Origin: Chiayiivirga sp.
Lineage (GTDB): Bacteria > Pseudomonadota > Gammaproteobacteria > Xanthomonadales > Xanthomonadaceae
Direction: 5' to 3'
DNA: 64,000 nucleotides
Assembly: GCA_022647565.1 (NCBI GenBank)
Contig: JALCLA010000001.1
Span: 1,475,117 to 1,539,116, forward strand
In this document: piece by piece, positions 50,092-59,169 of the stretch
How the letters are laid out: every line of letters begins with the position of its first letter
Numbering within the stretch: the first letter of the stretch is position 1
Translations under genes and position numbers: made by a program
The notes under the pieces: model-generated
What the model saw: the letters and a program-made list of their open reading frames with translations, nothing else
Database searches by the model: none
What the model was told of the DNA's origin: nothing

Positions 50092-53000
50092 CTATTCCGG
50101 CCTGCTGCCCGAGCCGTTGCCACGCCCGCCGCCGCCATTTCCCCACGGCCGGTTCAGGCTCAGGCTCACTGATTCCACGCCCGGTACGGCTCGCAGCGCG
50201 CCCAGCAGTTCCGGGTCGGCGCGGACGCCGGCATCACCGCCCAGATCGAGGCGGCCACTCGCGGTGCGCGTGCTGAGATCCAGGCGCAGCGGCGTACCAC
50301 CGGGTCGATAGGCTTGCAGCACGCGTTCCACATCGGCGAGGGCATCGCGGTGGCGGTTGTCGATGGAAAGACTCAACAGGCGCGCGTGCTTGGCACAGAG
50401 CGGCTTGAAGTCCCAGGCCTGGCGCGCGCGCAGCGAATAGCCGCCGCTGAACTCGTCCTCCTGCAGATAGCCTTCGATCAGCAGGATGCGGTCGCGTGTA
50501 AGCAAGGGCCCGTGTTCGAGGCAGGCCTCGCCGAAGAAGGCGCATTCGATCCGTCCGTAGCCGTCTTCCATCTGCACGAAGGCCGAGGAATCGCCGCGTC
50601 GGCGCAGGTCGGTGACAAGGCCGGCCAGCACCACGTTGCCTTCGTTGCCGCGCAGGAACTTGCGCTCTGCGTGCAGCCGTTCCAGGTCATCGAGCGCGCC
50701 GCTGGCGAGCTGGCGCAGAAGGTCGCGGTAGGGGTCGAGCGGGTGGCCGCTGAGATAGCGTCCGAGGGTGTCGCGTTCGCCCTTGAGCTTCTGCTCCAGC
50801 GACCAATCGGCGCAGGCCGGAAGATCAAGTGTCATCGGCGCGGCGGCGCTGGAGGCATTGCCGAACATGTCGACCTGGCCCGCAGCGCGATCGCGCGCGA
50901 GCTGTTCGGCGGCCTTGAGCACTTCGGGCAGCTGCAGCATCAGCGAGGCGCGGTTGGGACCCAGCGCATCGAGCGCGCCGGCGTGGACCAGGGCTTCGAG
51001 CACGCGCTTGTTGAGCTTGGTGGCATCGACCCGACGGCAGAAGTCGAACAGGTCGGCGAATGGCCCACTGCGCTCGCGCTCCGTCACGATGGCCGCGCAC
51101 GCGCCATGCCCGACGCCCTTCACTGCGCCCAGGCCGTAGCGAATGGTGCGCGCGTCCACGGCTTCGAACATGTAGGCCGAGGCGTTTACGTCTGGAGCCA
51201 GCACCTGAAGCTGCATCGAGCGGGCTTCGTTGAAGAAACCCACGACCTTTTCGGTGTTGTCCATGTCGGAGGACAGCACCGCCGCCATGAACTCCGCGGG
51301 GTAATGGGTCTTGAGCCAGGCGGTGTGGTAGGCCACCAGCGCATAAGCCGCCGAGTGCGACTTGTTGAATCCGTATTCGGCGAACTTCTCCATCAGGTCG
51401 AAGATCGACGAGGCCAGGATCGCGTCGATCCCGCGTTCGGCGCACCCGAGCTCGAACTTGGTGCGCTCCTTCGCCATCTCTTCGGGCTTCTTCTTGCCCA
51501 TGGCGCGGCGCAGCAGGTCGGCGCCGCCGAGCGAATAGCCGGCCAGCACCTGCGCGATCTGCATCACCTGCTCCTGGTACACGATCACGCCGTAGGTTGG
51601 CGCGAGCACGGGTTCCAGCAAGGGGTGCGGATAGGTCACGGCGGTGTTGCCGTGCTTGCGATCGACCCATTCGCGATCCATCCCCGAGCCCAGCGGGCCG
51701 GGACGGAACAGCGCGGCGAGCGCGATGATGTCCTCGAAGGTGTCGGGCTTGGCGCGCTTGAGCAGCTCGCGCATGCCGCGCGATTCGAACTGGAACACCG
51801 CGACGGTTTCGCCGCTGGCGAACATCCGGTAGGTCCTGGCGTCGTCGAGTGCGAGCGCGAGCAGATCGAGCTCATCCTCGCCGTTCGATGCGCGCCGCCG
51901 ATTGATCGCCTTCACCGCCCAATCGAGGATGGTCAGCGTGCGCAAGCCGAGGAAGTCGAACTTCACCAGGCCGACCGCTTCCACGTCGTCCTTGTCGAAC
52001 TGGGTGACGATGCTCCTGGCGGTCTCGCCCTTCGCCGCCTGTTCCGCGAACAGCGGCGAGAACTCGCTCAGGGGCGAGGGTGCGATCACCACCCCGCCAG
52101 CGTGCTTTCCGGCGTTGCGGGTCAGGTCCTCGAGCTTGAGCGCGAGGTCGATCAGGTCGCGCACCTCGTCTTCGGACTGGTAGCGCTGGATCAGTTCGGT
52201 GGAGGCCAGGTCGGTGTTCTTCTGCGCCGCTTCGGAGCGGCCGAGTGCGTCGTCGAGCGTGATTCCCAGGGTCATCGGGATCAGCTTGGCGATGGAGTCG
52301 ACGAAGCCGTAGGGATGGTCGAGCACGCGGCCGGTGTCGCGCACGACGGCCTTGGCTGCCATGGTGCCGTAGGTGATGATCTGCGAAACGCGATCGCGGC
52401 CGTATTTCTCCGCGACGTACTGGATCACGTCGTCGCGCTTGTCCATGCAGAAGTCGATGTCGAAGTCCGGCATCGACACGCGTTCCGGGTTGAGGAAGCG
52501 CTCGAACAGCAGGTCGTAGGGAATCGGGTCGAGGTCAGTGATGCCGAGCGCCCAGGCCACCAGCGAGCCTGCACCCGAACCACGGCCGGGGCCGACCGGG
52601 ATGTCGTGTTTCTTGGCCCAGTTGATGAAGTCGGCCACGATCAGGAAGTAGCCGGGGAAGCCCATCTTCAGGATGACGTCGAGCTCGAGGTCGAGGCGCG
52701 CGAGGTAGCTCTCGCGCGTGTGGCCTGCAGCGACCGGATGTTTCGCCAGGCGCGCCTCCAGGCCCGCAAGGGCGCTGTTGCGCAACCACGAATCGATGGT
52801 GTGCTCGGCCGGTACCGGGAACGCCGGCAGGTAGTACTTGCCGAGGCTGAGTTCGAGGTTGCAACGCTTGGCGATCTCGACCGCGTTCTCCAGCACCGCC
52901 GGATGATCCGCGAACAGCGCTGCCATCTCCTCCGTTGACTTGAGGTATTGCGCGGTGCTGAAGTCACGCGGGCGGCGCGGATCGGTCAGCACCCGGCCGG

Positions 53001-53649
53001 TGGAAATGCAGACCCGTGCCTCGTGCGCTTCGAAATCCTCCGCCTCGAGGAAACGCACGTCGTTGCTCGCCACCACGGCGCAATCGCGCTGCGCGGCGAG
53101 CGCCAGGGTCGCGCTGAAGAATTCGTCCTCGCCGCCGCGCTGGGTGCGCGTGACTTCGAGATAGAAGCGATCGCCGAAGTGTCGCTGCCAGCGTTCCAGT
53201 CGCGCGGCCGCACGGTCCAGCTTGCCCTCCAGCGAGATCTGCCCGACATCGCTGTCGCGCCCCGCCAGCACAATCAGACCGGCATTGGCCTGCTGCAGCC
53301 ATTCCGGCCGGATCGCGACGAAATCGCCGCGATGGCCTTCGAGGTAGGCGCGCGAGAGCAGGGCCGAGAGGTTGAGGTAGCCGCTGCGGTCCTGGCAGAG
53401 CAGGGTGAGGCGCGAAGGTTTCAACCCGTCCTCTTCCAGCCAGATATCGGCACCCGCAATGGGCTTGATGCCGGCCTTCTCGGCCTCCTTGTAGAACTTG
53501 ACCAGCGCGAACAAGTTGCTCTGGTCGGTCAGTGCCACCGCCGGCAAGCCCGACTGCACGCAGCGCTTCACCAGCTCCGGGATGCGGATGGTGGAGTCGG
53601 TGAGCGAATACTCGCTGTGCAGGTGCAGGTGGACGAAACGGGGAGACAT
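50092..53649 (-). CDS. dnaE: DNA polymerase III alpha subunit
   Basis: DnaE is the replicative polymerase. The 1,185-residue chain has an N-terminal PHP domain ([17 protein letters not shown]), a catalytic palm with [16 protein letters not shown] and [13 protein letters not shown], fingers with [20 protein letters not shown] and [18 protein letters not shown], and a C-terminal OB fold ([20 protein letters not shown]). The last 20 residues are Gly/Asn-rich, an unusual tail. Start ATG 53647-53649. accA follows after 40 bases. Confidence 0.97.
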   Translation of the reverse strand: MSPRFVHLHLHSEYSLTDSTIRIPELVKRCVQSGLPAVALTDQSNLFALVKFYKEAEKAGIKPIAGADIWLEEDGLKPSRLTLLCQDRSGYLNLSALLSRAYLEGHRGDFVAIRPEWLQQANAGLIVLAGRDSDVGQISLEGKLDRAAARLERWQRHFGDRFYLEVTRTQRGGEDEFFSATLALAAQRDCAVVASNDVRFLEAEDFEAHEARVCISTGRVLTDPRRPRDFSTAQYLKSTEEMAALFADHPAVLENAVEIAKRCNLELSLGKYYLPAFPVPAEHTIDSWLRNSALAGLEARLAKHPVAAGHTRESYLARLDLELDVILKMGFPGYFLIVADFINWAKKHDIPVGPGRGSGAGSLVAWALGITDLDPIPYDLLFERFLNPERVSMPDFDIDFCMDKRDDVIQYVAEKYGRDRVSQIITYGTMAAKAVVRDTGRVLDHPYGFVDSIAKLIPMTLGITLDDALGRSEAAQKNTDLASTELIQRYQSEDEVRDLIDLALKLEDLTRNAGKHAGGVVIAPSPLSEFSPLFAEQAAKGETARSIVTQFDKDDVEAVGLVKFDFLGLRTLTILDWAVKAINRRRASNGEDELDLLALALDDARTYRMFASGETVAVFQFESRGMRELLKRAKPDTFEDIIALAALFRPGPLGSGMDREWVDRKHGNTAVTYPHPLLEPVLAPTYGVIVYQEQVMQIAQVLAGYSLGGADLLRRAMGKKKPEEMAKERTKFELGCAERGIDAILASSIFDLMEKFAEYGFNKSHSAAYALVAYHTAWLKTHYPAEFMAAVLSSDMDNTEKVVGFFNEARSMQLQVLAPDVNASAYMFEAVDARTIRYGLGAVKGVGHGACAAIVTERERSGPFADLFDFCRRVDATKLNKRVLEALVHAGALDALGPNRASLMLQLPEVLKAAEQLARDRAAGQVDMFGNASSAAAPMTLDLPACADWSLEQKLKGERDTLGRYLSGHPLDPYRDLLRQLASGALDDLERLHAERKFLRGNEGNVVLAGLVTDLRRRGDSSAFVQMEDGYGRIECAFFGEACLEHGPLLTRDRILLIEGYLQEDEFSGGYSLRARQAWDFKPLCAKHARLLSLSIDNRHRDALADVERVLQAYRPGGTPLRLDLSTRTASGRLDLGGDAGVRADPELLGALRAVPGVESVSLSLNRPWGNGGGGRGNGSGSRPE

Positions 53650-53763
53650 GGCCAAGCCGCGCGGGGTAGCGGCAGGGTAGTGGCGTGCCCCGGGAGCCAC
53701 AAGGCTTGACGCGTCGCACCGGCCTGGCATTCCGGTGCAGCGCGTGTTGTCTTGTTTGCTGGT

Positions 53764-54363
53764 TCAGCGCACCCCGAACTTGGACGGAATGGCTCCAGTC
53801 TGGGCGTAGCGGCCCGCGTCACCGAACACGGTGTCGCGCCGACCGGAGGCCGCGTAGCGGTTTGCCGCGTTGCGGCGACGCAGGTCGCGCGCCAGGCGTT
53901 CGCGCCGCCGCTTTTCCCAGCTGTCCCGGTCGATGCCGTCGTCTTCGGGATGCGCGCTCACGTAGTCGCGATAGTCGCGCCAGGCCATCCACTCATGGCG
54001 CGCGCTGGCGACCGCCAGGCGGAGCACCAGCGCGTCGTCCAGCAGGCCGACGCGTTCGGCATCATCGGGGATCAGGTCGTTCGGATCGACGAAATAGGCC
54101 AGCGCCCCCGCGAACTCATCGCGTGCCGCTTGCGGGATGTCCCAGTGCGATGCCTCCAGCAGCTTGGCAAGTTCCGGGATCATGCTCAGCGGTTCGCGCA
54201 CCAGTGGCGCGAGCGCCTCTTGTGGCAGTGCGGCGTAGCGCTCGCGCGCGATGTGGGCCAGGGCGGCGTGGCGGCCGGTGTGGCGTGCAGCAGCGCGTTG
54301 CCAGGCGGATCGCAGCGGTGCGACGCCGGGATCGTCGGGGTGGAGTTCGAGTTCGATGCGCAT
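53764..54363 (-). CDS. YkvA/DUF1232-domain protein
   Basis: A 199-residue protein between rnhB and dnaE. The central segment ALAYFVDPNDLIPDD followed by ERVGLLDDALVL matches the DUF1232 motif, where a short membrane-associated helix carries DxIPD. The C-terminal part is basic (EKRRRERLARDLRRRNAA). Start ATG 54361-54363 has AAGGA about 6 bases before it; another ATG at 54367-54369 is possible. The function of the family is unknown. It interrupts the usual rnhB-dnaE neighbourhood. Confidence 0.75.
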   Translation of the reverse strand: MRIELELHPDDPGVAPLRSAWQRAAARHTGRHAALAHIARERYAALPQEALAPLVREPLSMIPELAKLLEASHWDIPQAARDEFAGALAYFVDPNDLIPDDAERVGLLDDALVLRLAVASARHEWMAWRDYRDYVSAHPEDDGIDRDSWEKRRRERLARDLRRRNAANRYAASGRRDTVFGDAGRYAQTGAIPSKFGVR

Positions 54364-54484
54364 CCTCATTCCTTCGTGTCGTGTGGTCATCCCTGGATGC
54401 CTACATTCCACGAAAGGTGACGTGGTCTTCCCGCGCCGGAAGTCACGATGACTTCCGGCAATTCAGCCTGCAGCAGGAAAACGA

Positions 54485-55075
54485 TCAGCGCGCGGCGAAC
54501 AGGTCCGCGGCCTGGGCCGCGCGCACCGGCGCGAAACTGCGGCGATGCGCGACGCACGGTCCGTGACGACGAAGCGCGTCCAGGTGTTCGGGCGTGGGAT
54601 AGCCCTTGTGGCGCGCGAAGCCGTAGTGCGGGTGCTCGGGGTCGAGCGCCAGCATCAGCCGGTCGCGCGTGACCTTGGCCAGGATCGAAGCCGCGCCGAT
54701 GCAGGCTTCGCTCGCGTCGCCACCGACTACCGCGCGCGCCGGGCAGGGAAGATCGGGCGGCAGCTTGTTGCCATCGATCAGGGCGAACCGCGGTGCGACC
54801 GCCAACCCGAGCAGGGCACGCCGCATGCCCTGCATCGTGGCCTGGAAGATGTTGAGCGCATCGATTTCGGCCGGCTCGATCACGATGATGCTGTGCGCAA
54901 TCGACCGCGCAAGAATTTGTGGGAACAGTGCCTCGCGTCGCGCTTCACTCAGGGCCTTGGAGTCGCCGAGCCCGGCGATCGGTCGATCGGGATCGAGGAT
55001 GACGGCGGCGACCAGCAGCGGCCCGGCGAGCGGCCCGCGCCCGGCTTCGTCGACGCCGGCGGGTGAATGCGTCAT
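54485..55075 (-). CDS. rnhB: Ribonuclease HII
   Basis: RnhB removes ribonucleotides from DNA and RNA-DNA hybrids. The 196-residue protein starts [20 protein letters not shown] (the metal-binding DEAGRG motif). [32 protein letters not shown] and [16 protein letters not shown] follow. Its ATG (55073-55075) overlaps the lpxB stop by 4 bases. All active-site acids are visible. Confidence 0.94.
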   Translation of the reverse strand: MTHSPAGVDEAGRGPLAGPLLVAAVILDPDRPIAGLGDSKALSEARREALFPQILARSIAHSIIVIEPAEIDALNIFQATMQGMRRALLGLAVAPRFALIDGNKLPPDLPCPARAVVGGDASEACIGAASILAKVTRDRLMLALDPEHPHYGFARHKGYPTPEHLDALRRHGPCVAHRRSFAPVRAAQAADLFAAR

Positions 55076-56274
55076 GGAAGGGCGGCGCGCGGTGCGGCCA
55101 GCAGCTCCGCCACCGCCTCGGCGGCGCGGGCCGAGGCGTCGCGCTTGAGTTCGTGGTGGATCGCTTCGAAGCGCGGTTGCAGGTTGGCCATGCGCTGCGG
55201 ATCTTGCAGCCACGCCAGCACTTCGCGCGCCAGGTTTTCGGCGGTGCAGTCGGCCTGCATCAACTCGGGCACGATTCTTTCGCCGGCCAGCGCGTTCGGC
55301 AGGCTGTAGCGATCGGTCTTCATCAGCTTCAGGCCGCGCACGATGGCGTAGGTCAGGCCCGAGATGCGATACGCCACCACCATCGCGCGCTTCGCCAGCA
55401 AGGCCTCGAGCGTGGCGGTGCCGGAAGCGAGCAAGACCACATCGGCCGCGATCATGGCTTCGTGCGCGCGGCCGTCGAGCAGCAGCAAGCGGGTTCGCAG
55501 CGCATCGCGTTGCGGTGCCGGCAAGGCGGCCGGGGCCGGGCCTTCGAGTAGCCGTTCGAGCGCCGACCGGCAGGCCGGATTCGCGGCCGGAACAAGGATG
55601 CGCAGGTCGGGGGTCGCTTCGGCAGCGCGGGCGGCAGCCTCAAGGAACACGCCGCCCAGCCTTGCGATCTCGCCCAGGCGCGAGCCGGGCAGCAGGGCAA
55701 GCACCGGCGCGCCCAGCGGCAGGCCGAGGGCCTCGCGCGCCTTGAAGCGATCCGGATGCAGCGGCAGCGCATCGGCGAGCGGATGGCCGACGAAGCGGGC
55801 ATCGACGCCGTGTTGCGCGTAAATCGGTGGTTCCATCGGGAACAGACAGAGCACGCGGTCTGCGCTGCGCCCGATCTTCGCGGCACGACCTGCGCGCCAG
55901 GCCCAGACCGAGGGGCTGACGTAGTGCACGGTGCGAATGCCGCGTTGCTTCAGTCCGCGCTCCAGGCCGAGGTTGAAGTCCGGCGCATCGATGCCGATGA
56001 ACACGTCGGGCTTCCACGCCAGCAACCGCGCTCGCACGGTGCGCCGCAGCCGCAGCAGTCGCGGCAGGTGCCTGAGCACCTCGGCCAGGCCCATCACGGC
56101 CAGTTCCGAGCAGTCGTGCCAGGCAGAAAACCCGGCGGCGCGCATTTGCGGTCCGCCGACGCCGGCGAACTCGGCTCCGGGGAAGCGTTCGCGCAGCTGC
56201 GTGATCAGGCCGGCGCCGAGCAAGTCGCCCGACGCCTCGCCGGCGACCAGCGCGATGCGCTTGGGCGCGGTCAC
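55072..56274 (-). CDS. lpxB: Lipid-A-disaccharide synthase
   Basis: LpxB joins UDP-diacylglucosamine and lipid X to form the lipid A disaccharide. The 400-residue glycosyltransferase starts at GTG 56272-56274, whose last bases overlap the lpxA stop (GTGA). Markers are [48 protein letters not shown] and [13 protein letters not shown]. It is coupled to lpxA and rnhB. All conserved regions are present. Confidence 0.95.
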   Translation of the reverse strand: MTAPKRIALVAGEASGDLLGAGLITQLRERFPGAEFAGVGGPQMRAAGFSAWHDCSELAVMGLAEVLRHLPRLLRLRRTVRARLLAWKPDVFIGIDAPDFNLGLERGLKQRGIRTVHYVSPSVWAWRAGRAAKIGRSADRVLCLFPMEPPIYAQHGVDARFVGHPLADALPLHPDRFKAREALGLPLGAPVLALLPGSRLGEIARLGGVFLEAAARAAEATPDLRILVPAANPACRSALERLLEGPAPAALPAPQRDALRTRLLLLDGRAHEAMIAADVVLLASGTATLEALLAKRAMVVAYRISGLTYAIVRGLKLMKTDRYSLPNALAGERIVPELMQADCTAENLAREVLAWLQDPQRMANLQPRFEAIHHELKRDASARAAEAVAELLAAPRAALP

Positions 56275-57041
56275 CGCACCAGCGAGCGCTCGCTGCGCTC
56301 GATGAAGTCGAGCATCAGCTGCACGTCCGGGGCGCCCTGCGCCGCCAGTGCGAGCTGGGTGCGCGCCTCGGCCAGCGGCAGGCCGGACTTGTACAGGGTG
56401 CGGTAGGCGCGCTTGATCGACATCACGCGGTCCTTGCTGAAGCCACGTCGCTTGAGTCCTTCGGAATTGATCCCGTGCGGCTCGGCGTACATGCCGGCTA
56501 CGGTCACGAACGGCGGCACGTCGCGGTTGACCACGCTGCCCATCGAGGTGAAGGCATGCGCGCCGACCTTGCAGAACTGGTGCACCAGGGTGAAGCCGCC
56601 CAGGATCACGTAATCCTCGACCGTGACGTGCCCCGCGAGCGAGGCCGCGTTGGCGAAGATGATCTTGTTGCCGACGATGCAATCGTGCGCGATGTGGACG
56701 TAGGCCATGATCCAGTTGTCGTCGCCGATGCGGGTGACACCGGCGTCGTCCGCGGTGCCGCGGTTGAAGGTGCAGTACTCGCGGATCGTGTTGCGGTCGC
56801 CGATGACGAGTTCGCTCTTCTCGCCGTGGAACTTCTTGTCCTGCGGATCGCCACCGAGGGCGGAGAACGAATAGATGTGATTCTCGCGACCGATCCGGGT
56901 TGGTCCGTCGATCACCACGTGCGAGGCGATGCGGGTGCCGTCGCCGATCTCGACGTCCGCGCCGATGACGCAGAACGCGCCGATGCTGACGTCCTTGCCG
57001 ATGCGTGCGCTCGGGTCGACCTGGGCCGTGGGGTGGATCAT
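56271..57041 (-). CDS. lpxA: UDP-GlcNAc O-acyltransferase
   Basis: LpxA starts lipid A synthesis by adding a hydroxyacyl chain to UDP-GlcNAc. It is a left-handed beta-helix of hexapeptide repeats, 256 residues. It begins [20 protein letters not shown]. The catalytic region includes HIAHDCIVGNKI and ILGGFTLVHQFCKVG. The C-terminal helices end with [17 protein letters not shown] 57039-57041 overlaps the fabZ stop. Confidence 0.95.
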   Translation of the reverse strand: MIHPTAQVDPSARIGKDVSIGAFCVIGADVEIGDGTRIASHVVIDGPTRIGRENHIYSFSALGGDPQDKKFHGEKSELVIGDRNTIREYCTFNRGTADDAGVTRIGDDNWIMAYVHIAHDCIVGNKIIFANAASLAGHVTVEDYVILGGFTLVHQFCKVGAHAFTSMGSVVNRDVPPFVTVAGMYAEPHGINSEGLKRRGFSKDRVMSIKRAYRTLYKSGLPLAEARTQLALAAQGAPDVQLMLDFIERSERSLVR

Positions 57042-57517
57042 GTCGGCTTCTGCTCCGCGCAGAGGATCTCGGCGCTGGCCACTTCCTTGCCGTCGATCAG
57101 CGCCCGGCACTCGTACAGCCCCATGCGGCGCAACATGCGCTTCTGCTCCACTTCCAGCATCAGCTGGTCGCCCGGCACCACGGTGCGCGAGAAGCGCGCC
57201 TTGTCCACCTTCACCAGGTAGTACAGCGGTTGCTCCTCATCGCTCGTGCGCGGCGGCTCGGACAGTTGGGTGAGCAGGCCCGCGGCCTGCGCCATGGCTT
57301 CGATCACCAGCACGCCGGGCATCACCGGGTGGCCGGGGAAATGGCCCTGGAAGAAGGGCTCGTTGATGGTGACGTTCTTGAGCGCGCGCAGCCGCTTGTG
57401 CGGCTCGATCTCCAGCACCCGATCCACCAGCAGGAACGGATAGCGATGCGGCAGCATCCCCATGATGCGGGTGACGTCGACCGGGAGGGCCGGATGGCGG
57501 GAGTGGGGATCGGTCAT
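57038..57517 (-). CDS. fabZ: 3-hydroxyacyl-ACP dehydratase FabZ
   Basis: FabZ dehydrates beta-hydroxyacyl-ACP in fatty-acid synthesis. The 159-residue hotdog enzyme has [18 protein letters not shown] and the catalytic helix [20 protein letters not shown]. Its ATG overlaps the lpxD stop by 4 bases, and its stop overlaps lpxA. It competes with LpxA for the same hydroxyacyl-ACP, so co-expression makes sense. Confidence 0.95.
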   Translation of the reverse strand: MTDPHSRHPALPVDVTRIMGMLPHRYPFLLVDRVLEIEPHKRLRALKNVTINEPFFQGHFPGHPVMPGVLVIEAMAQAAGLLTQLSEPPRTSDEEQPLYYLVKVDKARFSRTVVPGDQLMLEVEQKRMLRRMGLYECRALIDGKEVASAEILCAEQKPT

Positions 57518-58569
57518 GCTTCTGGGTCCTTCGGGTGATGCCTGAGCTTGCGTGCGAGCGCATCGAGCTGCTTGTCCAGCCTTCGAAAACGCGCCGCATT
57601 CCTGCGCCAGGTGTGATTGTCCTGAATCGGCGTGCCGGAGGAAAACTCGCCCGGCCCATCGAGGCTGTGGGTGACGAGGCTCATCGCGGTGACGGTGACC
57701 CGGTCACCGATGCGGATGTGCCCCACCACGCCGGCGCCGCCCCCGATCAGACAATGACGTCCGATGCGGGCCGATCCTGCCACGGCGGCGCAACCGGCCA
57801 TTGCCGTGTGGGCGCCGATGACGGCTCCATGTCCGATCTGGATCTGGTTGTCGAGGCGCACGTCGGCTTCGAGCACGGTGTCTTCCAGCGCGCCGCGATC
57901 GATGGTGGTATTGGCGCCGATCTCGCAGTCGTCGCCGATGGCGACGCCACCCAGTTGCGGCACCTTGATCCAATGCGGTTCGTCGCCATCGTCGCGAGCC
58001 CAGGCCAGGCCGAAGCCATCCGCGCCCAGCACCGCGCCCGGGTGGATGCGTACCCGTCGGCCCAGGCGCACCCGCGTCACCAGCGTCACGCGCGCGCCCA
58101 GCACCGATTCGGCACCGACCACGCAATCTTCGCCGATCACGCAAGCCGGGCCGATCATGGCGCCCGCCTCGATCCGGCTGCGCGCACCGATGCTGACGAA
58201 GGGGCCAAGATGTGCGCCTGGGTCCACCTGCGCCGTGGGGTCGACAACGGCGCTGGCATGCACGCCCGGGACATGCGCTGCGCGCGGCTCGAACAGGGCC
58301 GCGATCCGGGCAAAGGCAACATAAGGCTCGGAAGCGACGAGGGCCGCGTTGCGGCAGGCCTCCGCATCGGTGGCGCGCAGCACCACGGCGGCAGCCTGGC
58401 TGGCTGCCAGGTCACGCCGGTACACCGGATTGGCGAGGAAGGAGAGTTGTTCGCCGTTGGCGCTGGCGAGGGTGCCCACGCCATGGATTCGGGTTGCCCC
58501 GTTGCCGCGCAGTTCCAGTGCGAAACGCTGCGCCAGTTCGTCGAGCCGGTACGACAGGCCGCCGCTCAC
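57514..58569 (-). CDS. lpxD: UDP-3-O-acylglucosamine N-acyltransferase
   Basis: LpxD adds the N-linked acyl chain in lipid A synthesis. The 351-residue protein has an N-terminal domain (residues 1-100, with LSFLANPVYRRDL), a hexapeptide beta-helix (VDPTAQVDPGAHLGPFVSIG, ANTTIDRGAL, LDNQIQIGHGAVIGAHTAMA) and a C-terminal helix. GTG start at 58567-58569 overlaps the ompH stop. Confidence 0.95.
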   Translation of the reverse strand: MSGGLSYRLDELAQRFALELRGNGATRIHGVGTLASANGEQLSFLANPVYRRDLAASQAAAVVLRATDAEACRNAALVASEPYVAFARIAALFEPRAAHVPGVHASAVVDPTAQVDPGAHLGPFVSIGARSRIEAGAMIGPACVIGEDCVVGAESVLGARVTLVTRVRLGRRVRIHPGAVLGADGFGLAWARDDGDEPHWIKVPQLGGVAIGDDCEIGANTTIDRGALEDTVLEADVRLDNQIQIGHGAVIGAHTAMAGCAAVAGSARIGRHCLIGGGAGVVGHIRIGDRVTVTAMSLVTHSLDGPGEFSSGTPIQDNHTWRRNAARFRRLDKQLDALARKLRHHPKDPEA

Positions 58570-59138
58570 GGCCGCTCCGTCCGGGCCTGATCCGCCGCGC
58601 GCCTGAGTCGTTCCAGCACTCGGTCGGTGATGTCGATGCGGCCGCTGAAATAGATCTGGGGGCTCTGCACCACGAGGTCGAGCCCGGCTTCGCGCGCGTA
58701 CTCGGCCACGGCCTCGTCGACCAGGGGCCAGGTCTTGTCGAGCTCCTGTTCGCCGCGTGCCGCCAAGTCCTGCTGCAGGCGTTGCCGCGTTCTCTCGATC
58801 GAGCGCCGCAGGGTATCGGCCTGGCGTTGCAGGCTCACCCGCTCGTCGTCGGGCAGGGATGCCGCCTCGTCCCGCAGCCGCGCGTCGAGGGTGGCGAGCC
58901 GCGCGATCTCGGCCGTGATCTCGGCGTCACGCGCATCGAACTCGACGCGCAGGCGCTCGCGCGCGGCGAGCATTTGCGGCGCATTGTCGATCAGCCGCTT
59001 CATGTCGACGTAGCCGATGCGGCTCGTCTCCTGCGCGACCGCCAGCGACGCCCATGCGCCCAGCACGCAAGCCAGCAGCCACCCGAACCGGCAAGGCGGC
59101 CTCGGGTTTGTCGCTGCGGTCGTGCGCCGCGTATTCAA
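58566..59138 (-). CDS. skp: OmpH/Skp-family periplasmic chaperone
   Basis: Skp holds unfolded outer-membrane proteins for BamA. The 190-residue precursor has a signal peptide (FGWLLACVLGAWASLAVAQ), the start RIGYVDMKRLIDNAPQMLAA, a long charged coiled-coil region (about 60-135) and the ending ARGEQELDKTWPLVDEAVAE, then IYFSGRIDITDRVLERLR. The N-terminus carries about 18 extra residues before the hydrophobic core. Located between bamA and lpxD, as usual. Confidence 0.9.
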   Translation of the reverse strand: MNTRRTTAATNPRPPCRFGWLLACVLGAWASLAVAQETSRIGYVDMKRLIDNAPQMLAARERLRVEFDARDAEITAEIARLATLDARLRDEAASLPDDERVSLQRQADTLRRSIERTRQRLQQDLAARGEQELDKTWPLVDEAVAEYAREAGLDLVVQSPQIYFSGRIDITDRVLERLRRAADQARTERP

Positions 59139-59169
59139 GATTGCCGTTGCCCCGATGCGTTCCTGGACC

